Counted from the first letter of the stretch, positions 29,002 through 41,160 are shown. The stretch: 64,000 bases of DNA from Saccharophagus sp. K07 (GCF_014336955.1 NZ_QRAI01000002.1:248001-312000), one strand, 5' to 3'. A program made the numbers and translations. The notes: generated by a model not told the origin, from the letters alone.

Positions 29002-30552
29002 ATGATTCAAAAGCTGGTGATAGTGGGCGGTGGAACAGCGGGCTGGATGACAGCGGCAGCTTTCTGCCACTTATTTCAGGACAGCCCTTTGCAAATAACG
29101 CTGGTGGAGTCCGATGCCATTGGCACAGTGGGAGTTGGCGAGGCGACGATTCCGCATCTGCGTTATTTCAATGAAAGGCTCGGTATCAATGAGCATGAGT
29201 TTATGCGAGCCACTAATGCCACATTTAAATTGGGCATTATGTTTTCTGATTGGCGCAAGCCAGGTCATAGCTACATTCACCCGTTTGGCGAATTTGGCTT
29301 CGCCACCAGTCACGGACCTTTCTATCATTACTGGTCACGAGCTCATCAATTGGGCCTGGAATTGGCGGCGGATGAATTTTCCATTGCCACCCATATGGCG
29401 CGCCTGGGGAGATTTACCTATCCGTCACAAAATGACAGCGAATTGTTGTCGACGTTTTCCTACGCGTTTCATATAGATGCTGCGCGCTACGCCGTGTTCT
29501 TACGGCAATATTGTGAGAAGACTTTTCGCAATTTTTCTCGTCAGGAAGGAAAAATAGAACATGTCCTGCAAGACTCGAGCAGCGGTGATATCACCGGCAT
29601 AAAGCTGGATAGTGGTCTTGCAATCGATGGCGATTTTTTTATCGACTGCAGCGGCTTTAGCTCTCTACTCCTGAACAAGACCTTGGGCGCAAAGCCTCTG
29701 GACATGTCGGAATATCTGCCTTGCAATAGCGCGATTGCGGTTCCGACGGACGAAACCTATCCTGATGTTCCCTTCAGCCGCGCAACTGCCCACGCCGCAG
29801 GATGGCAATGGCGAATTCCTCTGCGCCACAGGACGGGCAATGGCTGCGTTTATTCGACGAATTTTATGAGTGATAGTGAGGCGGAGGAGCTATTTCATAA
29901 AAATCTCGCCGGGAACAAATTGGCGGATTTAAATCTTATCCGCTTTAGTGCGCGCAGAATGGATGCCTCATGGAAAAATAATTGTGTGGCCATAGGTTTG
30001 AGCAGTGGCTTTCTCGAACCGCTGGAATCGACCAGTATCCATTTGATCCAGGTCGCCATTATGAAACTGACCGAATTACTGCCGAACGGCAAAGATTGGC
30101 GGGTTGAGCGGGACGAGTTTAACCGGCAAATGACCGACGAATATGAAAAAATCCGCGATTTCCTGGTGCTTCACTATCATGTGACAGAGCGAGAGGACTC
30201 TGAATTCTGGCGATATATCAAAAATATGCCATTGCCCAGCTCGCTTGAGCAGAGGATGAATTTAATTCAAGAGGCGGGAATTATTGATACCTATCAACAC
30301 GGCCTTTTTCTCGAATCCAGTTGGGCTTATGTGTATTTTTGCCAGGGCGGGCAATCCAATGCTTCGCATCATCGAACCCATCATCTGAGTGATCAGGAGC
30401 TTTTGGAGCATCTGCGGAAATTTCACGCGGAAATAGCAAAAACTGCACAAAGCATCGGTAAGCAGTCAGATATGCTCAATCGAATTTACGGTGGTGGCGA
30501 GGTCGAAAAATGGCCTCAGTCTGCCATGAGTTTGTATGGGGTATTTTCATGA
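29002..30552 (+). CDS. Flavin-dependent halogenase (tryptophan halogenase family), copy A
   Basis: The 516-residue protein belongs to the PF04820 family, which uses FADH2, O2 and halide to halogenate indole-type or other aromatic substrates. All catalytic features are present: the FAD loop GGGTAGWMTAAAF (9-21), VGVGEATIP, the catalytic lysine Lys76 in TFKLGI (PrnA Lys79), WQWRIP (268-273), which guards against monooxygenase activity, and Glu342 in LEPLESTSIHL (PrnA Glu346). No flavin reductase gene is adjacent. Its stop codon overlaps the next gene's start (ATGA), so the two are translationally coupled. Confidence 0.92.
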   Translation: MIQKLVIVGGGTAGWMTAAAFCHLFQDSPLQITLVESDAIGTVGVGEATIPHLRYFNERLGINEHEFMRATNATFKLGIMFSDWRKPGHSYIHPFGEFGFATSHGPFYHYWSRAHQLGLELAADEFSIATHMARLGRFTYPSQNDSELLSTFSYAFHIDAARYAVFLRQYCEKTFRNFSRQEGKIEHVLQDSSSGDITGIKLDSGLAIDGDFFIDCSGFSSLLLNKTLGAKPLDMSEYLPCNSAIAVPTDETYPDVPFSRATAHAAGWQWRIPLRHRTGNGCVYSTNFMSDSEAEELFHKNLAGNKLADLNLIRFSARRMDASWKNNCVAIGLSSGFLEPLESTSIHLIQVAIMKLTELLPNGKDWRVERDEFNRQMTDEYEKIRDFLVLHYHVTEREDSEFWRYIKNMPLPSSLEQRMNLIQEAGIIDTYQHGLFLESSWAYVYFCQGGQSNASHHRTHHLSDQELLEHLRKFHAEIAKTAQSIGKQSDMLNRIYGGGEVEKWPQSAMSLYGVFS

Positions 30553-31781
30553 ACTCCACCCGCATCACAATCGCAATTGTTGGCAGCGGCTTGTCTTTGA
30601 CATTGTCAGCTGCCTACTTAGCGGAAAAATTGCAGTATCTGAAGCCTATCATTCTCGCCGTGCAATTACCTGAAGATGAGAGTGATGAGGATTTCTCCTT
30701 TAGCTTTCCGCCTTTTTCGGAACCTATCAGCCCCATCCTGCGCCAGCAGCTAGCTGAATCGAGTTTGCGCAAAATCGATCTATATACGCCGAGCAGTCCA
30801 GCAGGATTGGGTTTTAATTTCTCCACATACGGCGTGGTGAGCGCTGGGGTGAGTTTTCCCCAGGCATATCAGATTTGCGTGCAAAATGTTGCCGATTTTC
30901 CCAAATACGACCGTTTTCTTGAGGAGAAGGCACCGGGAATCATCTATAACCGCAAATCCGTGGCGGATGATTATCGTCGTTTGGCGGTCAAAAAAGATGT
31001 TGTGCTTATCCCTTGTAAAAGCGTGCAGGTGATAAAAGACGAGGGGAAAATTATTTCTCTGGAGACATCGGATGGTCAGAGGGTCACAGCGGATTACTTT
31101 ATCGACTGCTCCGCCAAAGGCAAATTGATGTCCTGCGTACAGGAGCGAGTGCGTGTTTCTGATGAAATAATGCCTTCCTGGTCGGTCGCACGAAAACGTA
31201 TTTCCGGCGTCAGCTCCGCTATTTCATGCACATTCAAATTTGCATCATCGCAAATGATCTCCACGATCAATTACGGCCATACCAGCTATGAAAAAACGGC
31301 GGATTTTAATGGGGGTGAGGCAAACGCAGAGTATTTCCAATTTCCATGGTTAGGTAACTGCATAGCTGTTGGGCGTGGCTTCGCCGAGATCCCGGAATTT
31401 CTGATTGATTTAAACCGGATATTGGAAAAGCAGCTGATGGTGCTGTCCTGGTTGATTGGGGTGAATTCTCAAACAGTCTATAGCGAGCGCCACTTCAATA
31501 CGCTCTCCAATCGCTATCTTGATGAAGCGGTAGATGCGGTCAATCTTATGTTGTGCGGTGTTGGATTCGCGCGGGAACTGACGCCTAGCAACCAGCGCCG
31601 TATTGCGCTCTTTCAGTCTTCGGCCGGTACTGTCAAGGAAAACAACGTTTTTATTAGTGAAAACAGTTGGACGGGGTTGTTCCATGCGGCTGGCTATAAA
31701 CCGACTAATACCAATGCGTTTGCTGCATCGACAAGCGTCAATCAAATAGTTGGTCGAACAAAATCTCTTATTTCTCGATAG
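30549..31781 (+). CDS. Degenerate halogenase-family flavoprotein homologue, copy B (probably non-catalytic)
   Basis: A 410-residue protein starting in the ATGA overlap with copy A. It aligns with the halogenases at several landmarks: TIAIVGSGLSLTLSAAYLAE for the FAD loop, ADYFIDCSAKGKL for the FIDCSGF block, GNCIAVGRGFAEIPEFLIDL for the substrate/Glu block, and FISENSWTGLFHAAGYKP near the end. The loop has GSG instead of GGGT, the catalytic Lys and its TFKLG context are absent, WxWxIP is absent, and the catalytic Glu block reads EIPEF. The frame is open with no stops, so it is a maintained divergent paralogue rather than a decayed pseudogene. It may be a partner subunit or may bind ligand without halogenating. 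Confidence 0.8.
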   Translation: MNSTRITIAIVGSGLSLTLSAAYLAEKLQYLKPIILAVQLPEDESDEDFSFSFPPFSEPISPILRQQLAESSLRKIDLYTPSSPAGLGFNFSTYGVVSAGVSFPQAYQICVQNVADFPKYDRFLEEKAPGIIYNRKSVADDYRRLAVKKDVVLIPCKSVQVIKDEGKIISLETSDGQRVTADYFIDCSAKGKLMSCVQERVRVSDEIMPSWSVARKRISGVSSAISCTFKFASSQMISTINYGHTSYEKTADFNGGEANAEYFQFPWLGNCIAVGRGFAEIPEFLIDLNRILEKQLMVLSWLIGVNSQTVYSERHFNTLSNRYLDEAVDAVNLMLCGVGFARELTPSNQRRIALFQSSAGTVKENNVFISENSWTGLFHAAGYKPTNTNAFAASTSVNQIVGRTKSLISR

Positions 31782-31791
31782 GCATGCGGTA

Positions 31792-33309
31792 ATGCAAACA
31801 TCATCAGCAGACAAAACTCCTGCGGGAAAAGTTCCTACTATTGCTATTGTTGGCGGCGGTACTGCGGGCTGGATGGCCGCCGCTGCACTTTCCAAGGCTC
31901 TTCCTAAAGAGCATTACTCCATATTGCTGATTGAATCGTCGGAAATTGGAACAGTGGGGGTTGGTGAAGCGACCATTCCGCCGATACTGACGTTTAATAA
32001 ACTCCTAGGTATTGATACAAAAGAATTGCTAAAGGAAACCAAAGGGACCTTTAAACTCGGAATCGAATTTATCAACTGGGCCAATCAAGGGGATAGCTAT
32101 TACCATCCATTTGGAACCTATGGACCGGATTCTTATGGCATGCCTTTTCATCAGCTATGGCGCATGGCTTATTCGCAAGGATTGGCCAAAAGGCTGGAGG
32201 CATACTCCATCAACGCGCAAATGGCTATGCAAAAGAAGTTTAGCGAGCCCAAAAACATCCCCAACTCTCCTTTGGCGAGTATCAATTACGCATTTCATTT
32301 TGATGCGTCTCTCTATGCGCAATTTTTGCGAGGCTACAGTGAACTGCGCGGTGTTCGTCGGATTGAAGCCAAAATAGCATCCGCTTCTACCGATAGCGAC
32401 ACCGGCAATATTTCGACATTGCATCTGGAAGATCACGAAGATATTCAGGCAGATTTTTTTATTGACTGTTCTGGGTTTAAAGGGATTTTAATCGAGCAGA
32501 CATTAAAAACTGGCTACGAAGATTGGAGTAAATACCTGCCGTGTAACAGCGCTAAGGCTGTCGCAAGTGAAAAACAGCCTGTTCCTGCATCCCATACCAA
32601 AGCGATTGCACATGGGTTTGGTTGGCAGTGGCGAATCCCTCTGCAGCACAGAACTGGCAACGGTTTTGTCTATAGCAATGCTTTTTGTTCTGATCAAACG
32701 GCTGAAGACATATTGCTTAGCAATTTGGAAACCAAAGTGCTGGGAGAGGCCAAGCAGCTGCGCTTTACCTCGGGTAAGCGAAAAAAAATATGGAATAAAA
32801 ACTGTCTCAGTCTTGGCTTGGCAAGCGGATTTTTAGAGCCTCTGGAATCCACAAGCATCCACCTTGTTCAGTCTGCCTTATCCAAATTCTTAGGCATTTT
32901 TCCTCATTTTGAGCAATGCGAGGTGGAAAGAAATCGTTTCAATCAAATGATGGATCAAGAAATCAGCTCCATCCGCGACTTTATTATTTTGCATTACAAG
33001 GCGACTAACCGAGAAGACACGGAATTTTGGCGATATTGCAAAAATATGGAAATCCCAGAGTCTTTGCAGCAAAAAATTGATTTGTATCGTTCAAGCGGGT
33101 ATTTGTTTCGCGACGGTGCTGAGCTGTTTTCCGAAAATAGCTGGCTTTCGGTTATGGAAGGACAGGGAATTTATCCCGAAAGACAAAGTCCGTTTTGTAA
33201 GACTGTATCAGTCGAGCAAGCTGCAGCTGCGTTAAGGCAAGTAGAAGAAGTGGTGGCTGCGTGTGTTAAGGCCACCCAGGGGCATGACAAATATATAGCG
33301 GCTATCTGA
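31792..33309 (+). CDS. Flavin-dependent halogenase (tryptophan halogenase family), copy C
   Basis: The start at 31792 (MQTSSADKTPAGK) gives 505 residues. A frame from 31750 would overlap copy B. Motifs are intact: IVGGGTAGWMAAAALS (19-34), VGVGEATIPP, Lys88 in TFKLGI, WQWRIP (278-283) and Glu352 in LEPLESTSIHL. Copies A and C resemble each other closely throughout and look like tandem paralogues flanking the degenerate copy B. It begins 10 bases after copy B. The rRNA promoter lies about 107 bases past its stop. Confidence 0.92.
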   Translation: MQTSSADKTPAGKVPTIAIVGGGTAGWMAAAALSKALPKEHYSILLIESSEIGTVGVGEATIPPILTFNKLLGIDTKELLKETKGTFKLGIEFINWANQGDSYYHPFGTYGPDSYGMPFHQLWRMAYSQGLAKRLEAYSINAQMAMQKKFSEPKNIPNSPLASINYAFHFDASLYAQFLRGYSELRGVRRIEAKIASASTDSDTGNISTLHLEDHEDIQADFFIDCSGFKGILIEQTLKTGYEDWSKYLPCNSAKAVASEKQPVPASHTKAIAHGFGWQWRIPLQHRTGNGFVYSNAFCSDQTAEDILLSNLETKVLGEAKQLRFTSGKRKKIWNKNCLSLGLASGFLEPLESTSIHLVQSALSKFLGIFPHFEQCEVERNRFNQMMDQEISSIRDFIILHYKATNREDTEFWRYCKNMEIPESLQQKIDLYRSSGYLFRDGAELFSENSWLSVMEGQGIYPERQSPFCKTVSVEQAAAALRQVEEVVAACVKATQGHDKYIAAI

Positions 33310-33330
33310 GCAATAAGTGCTCAACTCCAA

Positions 33331-33366
33331 ACGAAGTGGATCGATCCGTTTGTTTGGTTGATTTTT
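33331..33366 (+). terminator. Possible terminator of the halogenase unit
   Basis: CCAAACGAAG and the downstream GTTTGTTTGG, around a GGATCGATCC core, make a long imperfect palindrome followed by TTGATTTTT. It sits between copy C and the rRNA promoter, where a terminator would be expected. The pairing has mismatches, so this is tentative. Confidence 0.4.
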
Positions 33367-33390
33367 AGGCGGAATAGGATTTTTCGCTGC

Positions 33391-33444
33391 GAATAAAAAA
33401 ATCTTTTAAAAACTGCTTGCGCTGCTCTTTGATCTACGTATAAT
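33391..33444 (+). promoter_or_regulatory. rRNA operon promoter P1
   Basis: A -35 TTGCGC (33417-33422), a 16-base spacer and a perfect -10 TATAAT (33439-33444) are followed by a GC-rich GCGCGTCC discriminator typical of stringently controlled rRNA promoters. An A/T-rich tract at 33391-33413 resembles an UP element. It lies about 225 bases before 16S. Confidence 0.8.
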
Positions 33445-33482
33445 GCGCGTCCTCAGCAGCGGTCACGGACCAAAGCGAAAAG

Positions 33483-33512
33483 CTCCGCAAGCCGGAGTGA
33501 GCTTTTTAACAA
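33483..33512 (+). promoter_or_regulatory. rRNA leader boxB-like hairpin and boxA antitermination site
   Basis: The hairpin CTCCG-CAAGC-CGGAG (33483-33497) is directly followed by GAGCTTTTTAACAA (about 33497-33511), close to the boxA consensus for NusB/S10 loading in rRNA leaders. Confidence 0.65.
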
Positions 33513-33514
33513 TT

Positions 33515-33544
33515 AAATCAAGCAAAGCGTGTGGGCTCTTGTGG
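33515..33544 (+). other. 5' arm of the 16S RNase III processing stem
   Basis: This 30-base segment pairs with 35215-35244 at 28 of 30 positions, flanking 16S on both sides. Such a stem is the substrate for RNase III excision of pre-16S. It is intact although the spacer beyond it has been rebuilt. Confidence 0.85.
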
Positions 33545-33668
33545 TTGAGTGAATTAAGAGATATTCAAACCCAAGAGACCATCAATTCAGCTTAGTAATA
33601 ACGCGAATAGGTAGTCAAACGTGGTTTGAGCCAAGTTTAGAGTGATCGAGAGATTGCTCATATGATTT

Positions 33669-35200
<1,532 letters not shown>

Positions 35201-35214
35201 AACGAAATCACCTG

Positions 35215-35244
35215 CCACAAGATCCCACACGCATTGCTTGATTT
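35215..35244 (+). other. 3' arm of the 16S RNase III processing stem
   Basis: The partner of 33515-33544 (28 of 30 pairs). It lies 14 bases after 16S and ends 57 bases before the lpxO start, so the insertion boundary of the spacer lies beyond this arm. Confidence 0.85.
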
Positions 35245-35301
35245 ATTGTTTCCTCTGTCGAAGAATCCCTCTTTTCATCACGTTTACGCAAGATTCTCTA
35301 T

Positions 35302-36222
35302 ATGCAAGCCTATGTTCCTTCTGCTGGGGCTATTGCGTTCCTTGTATTCGTTGTAAGTGGGCTTTATGTGCACTTCAGGGGAAAAGTGCGGCATCGTCCT
35401 TTGCGTCAGTTGTCCGATCATTCGACATTTATGGCGCCCGTCAATTGCTTGATTTATCTCTTTTCAAAGCTGCCGGCGCGGCCATTCCATCCTGTTGCGA
35501 CATTTCCTGAATTAAGTCTTCTTGCGGAAAATTGGGAAAAAATTAGAGATGAAGCGCTTGCGCTTGATGAGCGTAAACAGATTGTTGCGACAGTAGGGCA
35601 TGAAGACGCGGGTTTTAACTCATTTTTTAGAACGGGTTGGCGGCGGTTTTATTTGAAGTGGTACGGGAATGATCTGGTGTCAGCCCGCAAACTTTGTCCG
35701 TACACATTTTCTCTGCTTGATCAGATCCCGTCTGTCAAAGCTGCGATGTTTGCTTCCCTGCCTCCGGGTGCAAAACTGGTTGCGCATCGCGACCCTTATG
35801 CGGGTTCCATGCGTTATCACTTGGGGCTTGCAGTTCCGGAAGATCCGCGTTGTGCAATTTATGTGGATGGGGAGAAATATTTCTGGCGGAACGGTGAGGG
35901 TGTCATTTTTGATGAGACCTACATTCACTACGCCGAAAATGCGACGGATCAGCGAAGAATTGTATTGTTTTGCGATGTGCGGCGCCCGCTGTGGTTTGCT
36001 CCCGTGCGTTGGGTGGAAGCTCTTTTTGCGCGAGTAGTTATGGGGGCTGCCGTTTCTCGTAATACGGAAGAAGACAGAATAGGTTTTATTAATAAATTGT
36101 TTTCTCGTCTCTACAAAGTCAGAGAGGTGGGGAAGGCAATTAAGCGTAGAAGTCGTTTTGTTTATTACACGCTTAAATATTTAATTCTCGGTTCTTTGTT
36201 GTATTGGATCTTTTTTAGCTGA
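35302..36222 (+). CDS. lpxO: Lipid A 2-hydroxylase LpxO (Fe(II)/2-oxoglutarate dioxygenase), inside the 16S-23S spacer
   Basis: LpxO hydroxylates the secondary myristoyl chain of lipid A at C2 at the inner membrane, using O2, Fe2+ and 2-oxoglutarate. The 306 residues closely recall Salmonella LpxO: GKVRHRPLRQLSDHSTFMAP, GFNSFFRTGWRRFYLKWYG, AHRDPYAGSMRYHLGLA and DETYIHYAENATDQRRIVLF. The iron ligands are His162, Asp164 and His209. Membrane segments lie at about 8-24 and 288-305. The gene is complete and sense-oriented with rRNA, about 100 bases after 16S. The ribosome-binding site is weak. It is visibly more AT-rich than the metabolic genes at the left of the window, which may point to transfer. 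A weak GCGG...CCGC hairpin (36231-36252) follows the stop. Confidence 0.93.
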   Translation: MQAYVPSAGAIAFLVFVVSGLYVHFRGKVRHRPLRQLSDHSTFMAPVNCLIYLFSKLPARPFHPVATFPELSLLAENWEKIRDEALALDERKQIVATVGHEDAGFNSFFRTGWRRFYLKWYGNDLVSARKLCPYTFSLLDQIPSVKAAMFASLPPGAKLVAHRDPYAGSMRYHLGLAVPEDPRCAIYVDGEKYFWRNGEGVIFDETYIHYAENATDQRRIVLFCDVRRPLWFAPVRWVEALFARVVMGAAVSRNTEEDRIGFINKLFSRLYKVREVGKAIKRRSRFVYYTLKYLILGSLLYWIFFS

Positions 36223-36331
36223 TTTGTGATGCGGGGTGGGGTTTGTCTCCGCAATTTTGGCCAAAGAATGCTCGGTTTAGGCGAACAAATGAGCAATAAA
36301 AAGAAATTTAAAAAATATTTTTAACAAGGCG

Positions 36332-36359
36332 TTGACTCGGAAAATTTAATCAGTATTAT
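36332..36359 (+). promoter_or_regulatory. Second rRNA-type promoter (P2) in the spacer, ahead of 23S
   Basis: A -35 TTGACT (36332-36337), a 16-base spacer and a -10 TATTAT (36354-36359) are preceded by an AT-rich stretch (AAATTTAAAAAATATTTTT). From -10 through the start region it matches P1 at 16 of 22 positions (both run into CCTCAGC), including a GC-rich discriminator. It lies about 110 bases past lpxO and 360 bases before 23S, so it would drive 23S-5S independently of 16S. Confidence 0.7.
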
Positions 36360-36493
36360 ACGCCACCTCAGCGACGCACGCTGACTCAGAGAAAGCTTAA
36401 AAGCCTAATATATAGAAGCTAAGTTTTTAAGCGGTCAGAAAAGTAAGTCTTTGATTTATGCAAGGGTTTAGTTTTCTGAGTAAGGCTCAGAGA

Positions 36494-36506
36494 GATCTTT
36501 AACAAA
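36494..36506 (+). promoter_or_regulatory. Spacer boxA antitermination site before 23S
   Basis: GATCTTTAACAAA closely matches the boxA found in the 16S-23S spacer of Gammaproteobacteria, and is followed by the usual GTGGAAAATAAAGTTG-type text. It lies downstream of P2 and about 215 bases before 23S. Confidence 0.75.
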
Positions 36507-36711
36507 GTGGAAAATAAAGTTGTAACATTGCAAATTAACGAGATGAGTGTGTCTTGAGCATGCTTATCCGGCGATTGTGATCATGTTGCATTTCTGTTGG
36601 GTTGACGGTTGTTGAGTTGGCTGAGATATCAGCTAATGAGACGATTGTGAATCTGACGGAGAACAGTTATCGAAATAAAGTAAGTCGTCAAGCAATACCA
36701 TTAGTCACTTG

Positions 36712-36719
36712 TGTTATAT

Positions 36720-36726
<7 letters not shown>
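36712..36726 (+). other. 5' arm of the 23S processing stem
   Basis: TGTTATATGGTCAAG pairs perfectly over 15 bases with 39590-39604. The stem brackets 23S and includes its mature ends, as in E. coli. Confidence 0.85.
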
Positions 36727-39598
<2,872 letters not shown>

Positions 39599-39817
39599 AT
39601 AACAGAAGCGATTGATGGCAAGCTTTGATGAACGAATGAAAGCGATGACTGTAGTGACTGATCCAACGCGGATAAGTAGCAGACCATCATCTCAGCAGGT
39701 TACAACTTTATTGACCACGATTTATTACGATGAGTAGAGGCATTCCTGAGGGAAGTAAGACCGAAGCTTATCAATGCTAAGCAAACAGAATTCGCTGATG
39801 AACATCAGCAACCGGTT

Positions 39818-39936
39818 TGCCTGACGACCATAGAGCATTGGAACCACCTGATCCCATTCCGAACTCAGAAGTGAAACGATGCATCGCCGATGGTAGTGTG
39901 GGGCCTCCCCATGTGAGAGTAGGTCATCGTCAGGCT
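39818..39936 (+). rRNA. 5S ribosomal RNA
   Basis: It starts TGCCTGACGACCATAGAGCA and ends at GTCATCGTCAGGCT, about 119 bases, with complementary ends (TGCCTGACGA/TCGTCAGGC) and the conserved CCGAACTCAGAAGTGAAACG. It lies 219 bases after 23S; no tRNA gene was seen between them. Confidence 0.96.
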
Positions 39937-39943
39937 TCTAACA

Positions 39944-39977
39944 AAAACGCCCTGGTCAGAAATGGCCGGGGCGTTTT
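39944..39977 (+). terminator. rRNA operon terminator
   Basis: AAAACGCCCTGG and CCGGGGCGTTTT form a 12-bp stem (two G:U/near pairs) around GTCAGAAATGG-type loop bases, ending in a T run. It lies 7 bases after 5S. Confidence 0.9.
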
Positions 39978-39978
39978 A

Positions 39979-40446
39979 CTTTGAGCTTTGAAAACACAAA
40001 CTACCAGATGCGGGAATAGGACTGCAGTTGGGGAAAAGAACACCTACATCCTTCACATCTTCTTCTCCTTGCATCCCTTCCTAACACACCAATCCGTGTT
40101 TGGTCTTGACCTCAGTTCCTGCTTCAATCCCAGCTTTACCAATCTTCTCTCATGCCTTCTCGTGACAGCAGCATCGCTGATTCGCCGCACAATATCTTCG
40201 TTTTTGCCAATTTTACTTTGTTTCGTTCAGCTAGGCTTTGCGGCAATATTTCTTTGGGAAGATTCTTTATTCATTTCTAATTCTCATTAAAGGGCAGTAG
40301 CTGGGGCGCATTTTTTAAATTTGTTATTTGCTTGATCATTTGGTTTAAGCGAGGCATATTTGAATTTAATGCGAAAAAATCCCCGATATTTTGTTTTCAT
40401 TTGCTTCGCCTGTTACCATCTCATTTTTCAAAATGAAAAATGCATT
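39979..40446. other. Gap between rRNA terminator and otsB, no convincing gene
   Basis: About 470 AT-rich bases. A 100-codon TTG-started frame (39988-40290) has low-complexity Phe/Leu/Ser composition, no ribosome site and no recognisable domain, so I do not call it. The otsB promoter is presumably in the last 150 bases, where several AT-rich candidates exist but none is clearly best. Confidence 0.5.
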
Positions 40447-41160
40447 ATGTTGAATTTAAATTTCCATGAAATGGCGTTTTTTCTCGATTTTGATGGGACG
40501 TTAGTGGGTTTTTCCGCAGATCCTGAGGGTGTTATTGTTTCCGCGGAATTGCGAGAGTTGTTGGTTAAGCTGCATGCAAAATTGAATGGTGCTTTGGCAA
40601 TTATTTCTGGTCGGTCTATTCGTTCTTTGCATTCTCTGTTGCGGTTGCCGCAAATTTCTCTTGCGGGAGGGCATGGTGCAGAGTGGTGGTTTCAGGGTGA
40701 GTTGCGCCAAGTTGAACTGAATTCTCCCAATTATTCCGTTGCGCTTGAGCGGATTTTGGCTTTTGCAGAGAAAAATGGCTTGTTAATGGAAAATAAGACG
40801 CATTCTTGTGCTCTCCACTTTAGGCGGCAGCCTGATATGAAAACGGTGGTGGATAAGTTTATTGCCGAACACATCGAAACTCTCGAGGGTTTGAGAGTCA
40901 TTTATGGAAATTGTGTAAGAGAGATTCAACCTCTCGGAGTGGATAAGGGAAAGGCAATAGAAAGGTTTTTGAAGTATCAACCATTTTTAGGTAGGCGGCC
41001 TGTTTATATTGGTGATGACACTACAGATGAAGACGCATTTCATTGGGTCAATGTAAATCAGGGAGTCTCTTTTAAAGTCGGGTCTGGAATGACTGCGGCT
41101 CAGTATCGATTGGAAAATATTACAGCGGTGATGGATTTTTTACAGAAAGTGTTGCGGTAG
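40447..41160 (+). CDS. otsB: Trehalose-6-phosphate phosphatase
   Basis: OtsB dephosphorylates trehalose-6-phosphate to the compatible solute trehalose. A HAD-fold enzyme of 237 residues from the ATG at 40447 (MLNLNFHEMAFFLDFDGTLV). A TTG start at 40360 would add 29 hydrophobic residues and cannot be excluded. HAD motifs are DFDGTL (nucleophile Asp), IISGRSI (motif II), the lysine in VDKGKAIERF and GDDTTDEDAF (motif IV). It has noticeably AT-rich codons compared with the left flank. otsA follows 78 bases downstream. Confidence 0.92.
   Translation: MLNLNFHEMAFFLDFDGTLVGFSADPEGVIVSAELRELLVKLHAKLNGALAIISGRSIRSLHSLLRLPQISLAGGHGAEWWFQGELRQVELNSPNYSVALERILAFAEKNGLLMENKTHSCALHFRRQPDMKTVVDKFIAEHIETLEGLRVIYGNCVREIQPLGVDKGKAIERFLKYQPFLGRRPVYIGDDTTDEDAFHWVNVNQGVSFKVGSGMTAAQYRLENITAVMDFLQKVLR

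Noticed and set aside
35238-35510. 90-codon plus frame overlapping lpxO
   Set aside because: Out-of-frame shadow of lpxO with no motif.
35201-36719. tRNA-Ile/tRNA-Ala in the 16S-23S spacer
   Set aside because: Read through on the sense strand for GTTCGAATC/GGTTCAAGTCC-type T arms and CCA ends; none found.
39988-40290. 100-codon plus frame after the rRNA terminator
   Set aside because: TTG start, no ribosome site, low-complexity Phe/Leu/Ser text and no domain; probably chance in AT-rich DNA.
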